Assembly (NCBI GenBank): GCA_944319925.1
Contig: CALUFQ010000003.1
Coordinates: 28,544-92,543 of the forward strand
Source of the DNA: an uncultured Paraprevotella sp.
GTDB lineage: Bacteria > Bacteroidota > Bacteroidia > Bacteroidales > Bacteroidaceae
Direction of reading: 5' to 3'
Length of the DNA: 64,000 nucleotides
The translations under genes were made by a program, and so were the position numbers. Below the pieces are notes generated by a model that saw nothing but the letters and a program-made list of their open reading frames with translations, did no database searches and was not told where the DNA came from. Shown one piece after another: positions 1 through 7,294 of this stretch (position 1 is the first letter of the stretch; each line of letters begins with the position of its first letter).

Positions 1-823
1 AGGAGTTCACGATACGCGCGTTCCTTTTCTCTCCGTTTTGGTAACCCCAGTTCGGGTTATAGTAGTGGTCGTTGGCCAGCCAGTAGGCTTCTTCGGTGGA
101 CGAACCCTGTTGGGCGCGTTCCGTGGGCGAGCCATAGGTGGTGAAGCTCAGGCTGTGGCGGTCGCCGATCAGCTTTTGGAAGCCCAGCAAGTAGGCCAGC
201 GAGTTGTAGAACGTGCCTTCCACGAAACCTTCGTTGGCCCAGCGGTAGCCGACGGAACCGGTGAAGGCCCAGCCTTTCTTCGTGAACCCCGAAGAGTAGG
301 TGTACATGGCGCGGGCGCGATAGTTGCGGTTGGTGCCCGAGAGGGTGATTTTGTGCCCCGCTGCATATTGTCCGGCTCGGAGGTTGATGTTGTCGGCTCC
401 GCCAATGGCCGTGTAGCCGAATTGGTTCATCATGAAAAAGGGCGAACCTTCGCGGTTGCGCGTCACGTCGTTCAGGCCGCCGATGGAACTGTAGTTGAAC
501 ACGCCGCGTTCCGCGTCTTTGAACGGTATCCCGTTGACAAACATGTCGTTGCTGGTGTTCCGGTAGGCCCTCAGGCGGAAGCGCATCGGGCTGAACAGAT
601 AGCCGACTTCCGAGAGGTAGAGGTCGTTGTTCACACCCGTGATGGCCGACACGGTCTGCCCGGCATCGTCATCCTCGTCCAGTTGCGACTCCGTGAACGA
701 GAAATCGGCGTTTTCGTCCTGCGCCCTTTGCTGGACGATGGCCAGCGTGTCCACTTGCTGCTGCGCGTGGAGCAGGGCCGGAGCGAAAAAGGCCGAGAGA
801 ATCAAAGTCTTCTTTATACCCAT
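1..823 (-). CDS. TonB-dependent receptor, N-terminal part (cut by window edge)
   Basis: The minus strand is open from an ATG at 823 to the window edge, about 274 codons with no stop, so the gene continues outside. The protein starts MGIKKTLILSAFFAPALLHA, a clear signal peptide, followed by an acidic linker and a plug-like stretch (NGIPFKDAERGVFNYSSIGG) and then alternating strands rich in aromatic residues typical of an outer-membrane barrel. It resembles TonB-dependent receptors of Bacteroidetes without an N-terminal carboxypeptidase-like domain. The transported substrate cannot be told. It is divergent from the gene at 971. A weak -7-like box (TTCCTTTG, minus strand, 853-860) lies about 30 bp upstream of the start. 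Confidence 0.8.
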   Translation of the reverse strand, partial: MGIKKTLILSAFFAPALLHAQQQVDTLAIVQQRAQDENADFSFTESQLDEDDDAGQTVSAITGVNNDLYLSEVGYLFSPMRFRLRAYRNTSNDMFVNGIPFKDAERGVFNYSSIGGLNDVTRNREGSPFFMMNQFGYTAIGGADNINLRAGQYAAGHKITLSGTNRNYRARAMYTYSSGFTKKGWAFTGSVGYRWANEGFVEGTFYNSLAYLLGFQKLIGDRHSLSFTTYGSPTERAQQGSSTEEAYWLANDHYYNPNWGYQNGEKRNARIVNS

Positions 824-934
824 TTCCGTTAGTTTTATGATATTGATGTTACAAAGGAACACATTATTTTCAAATCTGAGGGGGTTGTGCTCCACTTTTT
901 CGCGGTTTTTTTTGGCTTGCCCGCCGAAAAAGGC

Positions 935-942
935 CATATTTG
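935..942 (+). promoter_or_regulatory. Putative -7 box of the gene at 971
   Basis: CATATTTG followed by T matches the Bacteroides -7 consensus TAnnTTTG in all but the first base, about 28 bp before the chosen start codon. No clear -33 TTTG at the ideal spacing. Confidence 0.4.
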
Positions 943-970
943 TAACATGGAATTCATAAAAACAGGAATT

Positions 971-2023
971 ATGAGCATGAAAAGACTGTGGATGGCCGCC
1001 GTTGCCTGCTTGGTGTGGGTGATGGCCGTGTCGGCCCAAGAAAAGAGATTCGGGATGTACGCCGTGGGGTTCTACAATCAGGAAAACCTTTTCGACACCA
1101 TCCATGACGAGGGAAAGAACGATTATGAATATCTTCCCGAAGGCGCGATGAAATGGAACGGCATGAAGTATTTTGCCAAGTTGAAGAACATGTCCACCGT
1201 GTTGGCCGAGATGGGGACAGACCGCCTGCCGGGCGTGGGGGCAGCGGTCATCGGCGTGTCTGAAGTGGAGAACAGCCGTGTGCTGGCCGACCTCGTGGCG
1301 CAGCCCAAGCTGAAGGAGCGGGGCATGAAGTTCGTGCACATCGAGGGGCCGGACTTGCGCGGCGTGGACTGCGCCTTGCTTTATAACCCGCGCTTCTTCA
1401 CGCCGGAGAAGTCGTTCCTCCAGCCTTATATATATGAGGAGAAAGACAGCGCGCGGCGCACCCGTGGTTTCCTCGCCGTGCAGGGCAAGCTGGCGGGCGA
1501 CGACGTGACGTTTGTCGTGTGCCACTGGCCCAGCCGCGCCGCCGTGTCCTACTACCGCGAGCGGGCGGGAGAGCAGGTGCGCGCCCTGACGGACAGCATC
1601 CGCAAGGCCAGCCCGGGGATGAAAATCATCGTGATGGGCGACATGAACGATGACCCGTTCAATCCCAGCATGGCCAAGGCCCTCGGCGCCAAGCGCAAGA
1701 TGGCCGACGTGGGCAAGGGTGATTTCTATAATCCTTGGTGGGACATTCTGGCCGGGAAAGGACAGGGGACGCTGATGTATGACGGGAAATGGAACCTGTT
1801 CGACCAAATCGTGATGTCGGCTGACTTGCTGAACCGTGACGGGAAAAAGGATTATTCTTCCCTGAAGTATTTCAAGAACGAGATATTCATGCGCAATTAC
1901 CTCTTCCAGACGGAAGGACGATACAAGGGGAACACCAAGCGCACCCATGCCAGCGGGACGTGGCTGAACGGCTACAGCGACCACTTGCCCGTGCTGGTCT
2001 ATCTGGTGAAGGAACTGAAATGA
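971..2023 (+). CDS. Endonuclease/exonuclease/phosphatase family protein, exported
   Basis: 350 residues from the ATG at 971 (a second ATG follows two codons later). An upstream in-frame ATG at 947 falls too close to the -7 box, so 971 or 977 is preferred. An N-terminal signal peptide (MAAVACLVWVMAVSAQ) precedes a full EEP fold with its usual motifs: NQENLFDT, the metal-binding GVSEVEN, CHWPSR, GDMNDDP and the C-terminal YSDHLPV with the catalytic His. Known members are Mg-dependent nucleases or phosphodiesterases/phosphatases; exported Bacteroidetes members have no settled substrate. It is divergent from the TonB-dependent receptor at the left edge, which could hint at a shared role in nutrient scavenging, but this is only context. 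Confidence 0.85.
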   Translation: MSMKRLWMAAVACLVWVMAVSAQEKRFGMYAVGFYNQENLFDTIHDEGKNDYEYLPEGAMKWNGMKYFAKLKNMSTVLAEMGTDRLPGVGAAVIGVSEVENSRVLADLVAQPKLKERGMKFVHIEGPDLRGVDCALLYNPRFFTPEKSFLQPYIYEEKDSARRTRGFLAVQGKLAGDDVTFVVCHWPSRAAVSYYRERAGEQVRALTDSIRKASPGMKIIVMGDMNDDPFNPSMAKALGAKRKMADVGKGDFYNPWWDILAGKGQGTLMYDGKWNLFDQIVMSADLLNRDGKKDYSSLKYFKNEIFMRNYLFQTEGRYKGNTKRTHASGTWLNGYSDHLPVLVYLVKELK

Positions 2024-2076
2024 CCCCTACGGATAAAAAAACAGGGGACAGGAGCATGGATTTGCAGAAAAATTCC

Positions 2077-2084
2077 TATCTTTG
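2077..2084 (+). promoter_or_regulatory. Putative -7 box of fba
   Basis: TATCTTTG matches the Bacteroides -7 consensus exactly, 49 bp before the fba start codon. A TTTG lies at 2061-2064, but its spacing is shorter than usual for a -33 element. Confidence 0.6.
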
Positions 2085-2132
2085 TCCTATCAAAAACGAA
2101 GAGAATATTCGTTCTATTTAAATTATAAAGAT

Positions 2133-3131
2133 ATGGTTAGTTACAAAGAATTAGGTTTGGTGAACACCCGTGAGATGTTCAAGAAAGCCATCAATGGCGG
2201 TTATGCCATCCCTGCATTCAACTTCAACAACATGGAACAGATGCAGGCCATTATCCAAGCTGCCGTGGAGACCAAGTCCCCGGTGATTCTTCAGGTGTCT
2301 AAGGGTGCCCGCAACTATGCCAACGCCACGCTGTTGCGTTACATGGCCCAGGGCGCTGTGGAATATGCCAAGGAATTGGGTTGCCCCAATCCGCAAATCG
2401 TGCTCCATCTCGACCACGGTGACAGCTTCGAACTGTGCAAGGACTGCGTTGACATGGGCTTCTCTTCGGTGATGATCGACGGTTCACATCTGCCCTACGA
2501 TGAGAATGTCGCCCTGACGAAGAAGGTCGTTGACTATGCACACCAATATGATGTGACGGTGGAAGGTGAACTCGGCGTGTTGGCCGGCGTGGAAGACGAG
2601 GTTGTCGCTGAACACCACACCTACACCCGTCCCGAAGAAGTGGTTGACTTCGTGACCAAGACCGGTTGCGATTCTTTGGCCATCTCCATCGGTACGTCTC
2701 ACGGTGCTTTCAAGTTCAAGCCCGAACAGTGCCATGTGGATCCCGCTACGGGTCGCTTGGTGCCGCCTCCTTTGGCATTCGACGTGCTGGACGGCGTGAT
2801 GAAGGAGCTTCCCGGCTTCCCCATCGTGCTCCACGGTTCTTCTTCCGTGCCTCAGGAAGAGGTGGACACCATCAACCAGTATGGTGGCAAGCTGGAAGCA
2901 GCCATCGGTATTCCCGAAGACGAGTTGCGCAAGGCTGCCAAGAGCGCGGTTTGCAAGATCAACATCGACTCCGACTCCCGTCTGGCCATGACGGCTGCCG
3001 TGCGCAAGGTGCTGGCCGAGAAGCCGGCTGAGTTCGACCCGCGCAAGTATCTGGGTCCGGCTCGCGACAACATGAAGAAGCTCTACGAGCACAAGATTAT
3101 CAACGTGCTGGGTTCCAACGACAAGTTGTAA
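2133..3131 (+). CDS. fba: Fructose-bisphosphate aldolase, class II
   Basis: 332 residues, starting MVSYKELGLVNTREMFKKA; the start at 2133 is chosen because the upstream in-frame ATG lies in the promoter region. Class II aldolases cleave fructose 1,6-bisphosphate to glyceraldehyde 3-phosphate and dihydroxyacetone phosphate in the cytoplasm using a catalytic Zn ion. Visible signatures: HLDHGDSFELCKDCVDMGF with the metal-binding His after the conserved Asp, the SVMIDGSHLP segment, EGELGVLAGVEDEV, a TSHG zinc-ligand motif and LHGSSSVP near the third ligand, and the NIDSDSRLAMTAAVRK phosphate-binding region. Length fits class IIB enzymes. It is monocistronic: own promoter and a strong hairpin terminator right behind it. 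Confidence 0.95.
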   Translation: MVSYKELGLVNTREMFKKAINGGYAIPAFNFNNMEQMQAIIQAAVETKSPVILQVSKGARNYANATLLRYMAQGAVEYAKELGCPNPQIVLHLDHGDSFELCKDCVDMGFSSVMIDGSHLPYDENVALTKKVVDYAHQYDVTVEGELGVLAGVEDEVVAEHHTYTRPEEVVDFVTKTGCDSLAISIGTSHGAFKFKPEQCHVDPATGRLVPPPLAFDVLDGVMKELPGFPIVLHGSSSVPQEEVDTINQYGGKLEAAIGIPEDELRKAAKSAVCKINIDSDSRLAMTAAVRKVLAEKPAEFDPRKYLGPARDNMKKLYEHKIINVLGSNDKL

Positions 3132-3150
3132 TCCTTAGTCGTATATCGTA

Positions 3151-3200
3151 AAAGGGGGGGCGGAATCGTGCCGTGTGTGGCACGTTCCGCCCCCCTTACA
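3151..3200 (+). terminator. GC-rich hairpin downstream of fba
   Basis: A long inverted repeat (AAGGGGGGGCGGAA pairing with TTCCGCCCCCCTT) with an inner GTGCC/GGCAC pair begins about 20 bp after the fba stop codon. There is no long T-run, so termination efficiency is inferred from stem strength. Confidence 0.6.
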
Positions 3201-3785
3201 TTTGTATATCTCTGGAAATGGGGGGGAGAAAGTGGGGGCAGTAGAAATCTCTGCCGAGGGTGTATCAAAATAAACTCCTCCGCCTTGTAGGGGAGGTGGC
3301 GCGAAGCGCCGGAGGGGTCTCACGTCCACAAAGACATACTTTATGTGTGTGTCCGTGAGTGTGAAACCCCTCAGGCCCGTTGGGCCAGCTCCCCTACAAG
3401 GCGGAGCAGTTGTTTCTCGCTGGTTTTGCTACACCCTCAATGGAGTATCAGGATTTCCCTTTGCTGCGCCGGATTTCAAATTCCACGCGGCAGCGGACGG
3501 TTTCTTATTTTCCCATACATGTTGGTGGGGGATATGAAAAGAAGGCCACCTCCTCACGGAGACAACCTTCTACCAACCTATTGTTTCGTCCCATAACTCG
3601 CTTCAAAACATGAATGGAGAGTTGATTATGGGAAGGAAACACCCCTATGAGCTATTTTAATTGAGGGTGGTATATTGTTTGGGATAAAATTTGATGCTCT
3701 TTTAACCAAACGGGGGCGTACCGTTTGCATTTTGATACGCCCCCCCCTTCAAAGTTTGAGTTGTTTGAAAAGATTCTTCTCTCAA
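3201..3785. repeat. Intergenic region with a cruciform repeat unit
   Basis: No gene is seen between fba and the large lipoprotein gene, which converge here. Positions 3278-3295 and 3389-3406 are perfect 18-nt inverted repeats, reinforced by 3312-3323 versus 3361-3372 (11 of 12 paired). Each arm also holds its own small hairpin (GGCGCGAAGCGCC at 3298-3310, GGCCCGTTGGGCC at about 3374-3386). The arm sequence recurs, degenerate, near 9965-9990 and 18181-18205. A short motif GGGGGCAGTAGAAAT at 3234-3248 recurs at 18061 and 63551. The remaining part to 3785 shows nothing recognisable. Confidence 0.6.
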
Positions 3786-6700
3786 TTACTCTTGGGTGTA
3801 AGTGCCGGCCGGAATGGTCACGGTGATGTATTTTGTGCTCTCATTGTAGCCCTCGATTGCACCCCAGCGGCTTTCCAAGGTCACTTTCACAGTGATTGTC
3901 CAATCGCTCTGGAAGTAGTTCTCGGTGTTGTCCGTGAACTTCAACGTCTTTCCGTCGTTGGCGATTTCAACATATTGGGTCTTTCCGCTCTCAATCGTGA
4001 AGGTCGGTGCTGCCAAACCGTATGCGCCTAACGTTTTGTTTTCGCCATCCTTCCACATCGTGCTGCCGTCCTTGGCCTTCCATTCGAAGCCCTGTGCCAG
4101 GTTAACGCCGGTTGCAGAGTTCAAGGTGCGTTCCAAGCTACCCTCGCTCACAACCCATGAGCCGCTCAGGTTTTCAACAAATACGTCGCCTCCGTCAAGC
4201 TTGGTTTCATAAGTTCCGAAGACAGCGACAAGTTCAAACCGCAGCTTCTGGTTTGCATTGTAGTTGTCCGCAGTAACCTTCAACGTCGTCTTGGGGTCAG
4301 CTGGAGCTGCACCGACCAGATAGCTATTATTAAGTCTGTCGTTGACATAGACATTGAACTTCAAGCTGCCACCTTGATTCGTAGCCGTGCTTGCCACTTC
4401 GTCGTAGTTGGTAAATACGGTGGTCAAATCACGCGAGAGCGAAACCGGGTTGGTAGATGTGTTCGGCAACAATCCGATGGTGTTGCCATCCCATCCGGCT
4501 TGCGATTCGCGGTTGATGGACAACTCCGGATATTGCGTCATCTTTTGGATTTCCGCTTTCAAGGTGAAGATTCGACCTGTTTCTGCCGTCTCGAACTTGA
4601 ATTCAAGTGTGCCGCCGGCGATGTTTGTTGTTGCCTCCTGATAGATTTCAATCTTCTTGTTGGCTTTGTCTATCTTGAAGTACATGCCGTTCACGCCGCT
4701 TGACTGGCCGTTTTCGATGGCATCCCAGAATGCCGTCTGCGTCATGCCTGAGCGTGACATGATCTTAGTCACTTCGGATTCAGGAACAGTGAATACCAGC
4801 TTGTCGGTGCCCACGAACCAGCCCAATGTCGGCACACCTTCAATATTGTATTCGGGAGCAACTTCCACAATCTCTATGCTGCAAATGTTCGTGGTGTAAT
4901 TTATTCCATTTACATTGACTGTGGCGGTCACTGTCGTTGTCTGGCCAATGGCACTTTGGTTCACGTCGTTTGTCAGTGTGAGTACATTGTCCGCGAGGTT
5001 GAAGTAATAGGAATTCCCGTTTTGCGAATATTCAGCCTTCACCTGGAAGCTCGGGTATTCGGTTGCGAGGTTTACTTCCTCTTGGGACGTGGTTACGCCA
5101 ATGAATTTTTCGTTGGCCGCCACGTTATACGAAGGCCGGTCTTCGAACTTCACGTCGTAGTGTTTCGCAACTCCATTCGGATTCTCGTCTGTCAACACCT
5201 TGATGCTTTGTACGCGGTCCACGCTGTTGTCCACCACGAAGTAGTCCGAGAAGATGTCCGTGAATTGTTCATTGCCTTCCACGCCCGTTTTCGGCGTAAT
5301 GCGGGCGGACAAAGCCCACGCGCGATATTCCTCACCGTTCTTCACTGTTTCTCCGGAAGTGACTTTGAGGGTCAGCAAACCATTCTCGAGGCTTTCCACG
5401 GTGACGTTGGTCAGCACGTTGTCTTGCAAGCTGCGTTTCACTTCCTTGCCATAGAAGCTGATGTCATAGCGTTCCTCGAACTCCTCCTTGATGAGGTTGG
5501 CGGGCGAGATGCGGAACTGCATGAACCGTTCCTTGCTTTCGGCCATGGTCTTCCAAGTGTAGTTCAACCCAGACGGTTGCTGCATCTGCAACGTCTTGAA
5601 CGAAACTCGCTTGTCGTAAACCACGGTCCCATTGTTGTCAAATGCGAAGTTGGGCACGAAGACGATGCTTTGAATCATCTTGGCCATCAATCCGAGTCTT
5701 TCCAATTCGCTTTCCAGTGTGTTCAGTTGCGTGGCGATTCCGCTCAAGTCAACTGTTTCGCCTTCGCCGGCCATGGCATTCAGGGCGTTTTCCAAGTCAA
5801 TCACCTTGTTCAGGACGGAGACGATGGAGCCGTTCTGATTGCTATCCCAGTTGGCAATGTCGCTCAACGCGGCCACTTGTGCTTGGGTCAGTTTGGTTTG
5901 CATGTTTGCCACGCTGCTGTTCAGCTTTTCATATTCTGTCCGGAGGGCCTCCAGTGCGCTAATCTTGCTGTCCGTGTCGCCCTGCCAGTCCTTAAGGTTG
6001 TCGATGTCGCTCGTCAGACCTATGATTTTGCCCAGCACGTCGTCGGATACCGTGCTGTCCAAATCATCAAGCAAATCTTCCAGCCCGTCAATTTTCAGGG
6101 TCAAGCTTGCAATGGCTTCTCCGTTGTTTTTGGCCATCTCTTCCACTTCCTGCAGGCGGGTCTCGTGGTCGGCGATGTCAGCCGTGATTTCTCCCAGCCG
6201 TTTCTCGATTTCTTCTTTGTAGGCGGCATAAACGTCATAGCTGACCAGGTCGCCCAAGGCCTCGATTTTCGTGTCTATCTCGGCGGCTACGTCAGCGTTG
6301 GTCGGACGTTCTGCCAGTTGTCCTGTCAGGGACTTGATTTGTTCTTGCAGGTCGTTCACCACCGTGATGTCCACGAAGTCGATGACATCTGCTTCAATCG
6401 TTTCAAGTCTCTTGTTCAAGTCTTCGACACTTTCCTTGGAGGCTTTCTCTGCCAATTGTGAACTGATTGTGGCGTAATCCTCAATCAGCTTGTTGACACT
6501 CTCCGTCAGGTTGCTTGTGCTTTCATCCCCTTTGAGCGCGGCTAGGTCGTCCAAGGCTTTCTGCAGGTTTCCTTGGATTTCCTTCAATTCGGCAGACAAT
6601 TTTTCAACTTCTTCCGATGTGGCCTTTTGGGCGATGGCTTCGTCCAACAGCTTGTCGGCTTCTTCGTATTCTTTACGCAGTCCGTCCAGGCCGTTTTCCA

Positions 6701-7091
6701 AATCTTTTTGCATTTGGCTCAACGAAGTATCCTCGATTTTGTTCACCCTCTCAATCAGGCTTTGCACTTGGGCTACCAGTCCCACAACCGTTTGGTCGTC
6801 GGAGTTGCCATTCAAAGCATCGCTCAACTCTGCGACTTTGTCCATCAAGGTCTGTACGTCGGCATTGTTTGCCTTGTCGCCAATGGCTGCGTCCAAGTCG
6901 CTTTTCAGGGCGGCCACTGCCTCGTCGATGGCCGCGCGGGCTTGATCGGCTGTAATCTTGCCGCCTTTCAACTCGTCAACCTGTGATTGAAGATTGGCAA
7001 TGTCGTCGTCATAGTCCGAGCAGCTAACCCAAACGGGTGCGCTTGCGGTTAGTGCCAAGAACATTGCAACACTAATAAACTTTTTCTTCAT
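3786..7091 (-). CDS. Very large coiled-coil lipoprotein, probably surface-exposed and phase-variable
   Basis: 1101 residues. The signal peptide ends in a lipobox with the lipidated Cys at residue 24, followed by SDYDDD, an acidic stretch like the surface-export signals of Bacteroidetes lipoproteins. Residues about 30 to 470 are almost entirely heptad-like (repeated D/E/K/L/A patterns such as LQSQVDELK), predicting long coiled coils. From about residue 470 (IQSIVFVPNF) the protein becomes beta-rich, with several immunoglobulin-like segments to the C-terminus. The beta part resembles proteins sometimes labelled PL29-lyase N-terminal-domain proteins; I see no catalytic motif and do not claim enzyme activity. 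A fibrous surface protein or adhesin is the most natural reading. Its only obvious promoter lies in the adjacent invertible segment and points the other way in this sequence. Confidence 0.8.
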   Translation of the reverse strand: MKKKFISVAMFLALTASAPVWVSCSDYDDDIANLQSQVDELKGGKITADQARAAIDEAVAALKSDLDAAIGDKANNADVQTLMDKVAELSDALNGNSDDQTVVGLVAQVQSLIERVNKIEDTSLSQMQKDLENGLDGLRKEYEEADKLLDEAIAQKATSEEVEKLSAELKEIQGNLQKALDDLAALKGDESTSNLTESVNKLIEDYATISSQLAEKASKESVEDLNKRLETIEADVIDFVDITVVNDLQEQIKSLTGQLAERPTNADVAAEIDTKIEALGDLVSYDVYAAYKEEIEKRLGEITADIADHETRLQEVEEMAKNNGEAIASLTLKIDGLEDLLDDLDSTVSDDVLGKIIGLTSDIDNLKDWQGDTDSKISALEALRTEYEKLNSSVANMQTKLTQAQVAALSDIANWDSNQNGSIVSVLNKVIDLENALNAMAGEGETVDLSGIATQLNTLESELERLGLMAKMIQSIVFVPNFAFDNNGTVVYDKRVSFKTLQMQQPSGLNYTWKTMAESKERFMQFRISPANLIKEEFEERYDISFYGKEVKRSLQDNVLTNVTVESLENGLLTLKVTSGETVKNGEEYRAWALSARITPKTGVEGNEQFTDIFSDYFVVDNSVDRVQSIKVLTDENPNGVAKHYDVKFEDRPSYNVAANEKFIGVTTSQEEVNLATEYPSFQVKAEYSQNGNSYYFNLADNVLTLTNDVNQSAIGQTTTVTATVNVNGINYTTNICSIEIVEVAPEYNIEGVPTLGWFVGTDKLVFTVPESEVTKIMSRSGMTQTAFWDAIENGQSSGVNGMYFKIDKANKKIEIYQEATTNIAGGTLEFKFETAETGRIFTLKAEIQKMTQYPELSINRESQAGWDGNTIGLLPNTSTNPVSLSRDLTTVFTNYDEVASTATNQGGSLKFNVYVNDRLNNSYLVGAAPADPKTTLKVTADNYNANQKLRFELVAVFGTYETKLDGGDVFVENLSGSWVVSEGSLERTLNSATGVNLAQGFEWKAKDGSTMWKDGENKTLGAYGLAAPTFTIESGKTQYVEIANDGKTLKFTDNTENYFQSDWTITVKVTLESRWGAIEGYNESTKYITVTIPAGTYTQE

Positions 7092-7155
7092 AATAAAATA
7101 AAATTAGTTAAAATGTATAAGTTTCTACTCCCCACTGCCCCACCTTTTTGTACTT

Positions 7156-7176
7156 CTCTACGCAAGAGGTGGATAA
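7156..7176. repeat. Left inverted repeat of the invertible segment
   Basis: This 21-nt sequence (CTCTACGCAAGAGG at its start) is the exact reverse complement of 7338-7358. It lies 65 bp upstream of the lipoprotein start codon. It contains one clean recombinase-like half-site beside a TGCGT spacer; the other half is degenerate. Confidence 0.9.
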
Positions 7177-7294
7177 GTATTAGGTATTCCGGCTTTATAT
7201 ATAATAGGTGTGGGGTGTTTTTCTGTGTTTCTTGGAGCGCGGCATCCTGTTTTCTCTGCCTGCGGCTTCATTTTTTTCCAAAAAAAGAGGCGAA

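Noticed and set aside
38-832. 264-residue ORF on the plus strand at the left edge
   Set aside because: It is the antisense shadow of the TonB-dependent receptor gene, whose translation on the minus strand has a signal peptide and barrel-like sequence.
4956-6461. 501-residue plus-strand ORF
   Set aside because: Antisense of the coiled-coil lipoprotein gene; its His/Val/Arg-rich composition is typical of a reverse frame.
7092-7155. A fixed promoter directly upstream of the lipoprotein gene
   Set aside because: On the minus strand between the left repeat and the start codon there is no TAnnTTTG sequence, which leaves the invertible promoter as the only good candidate.
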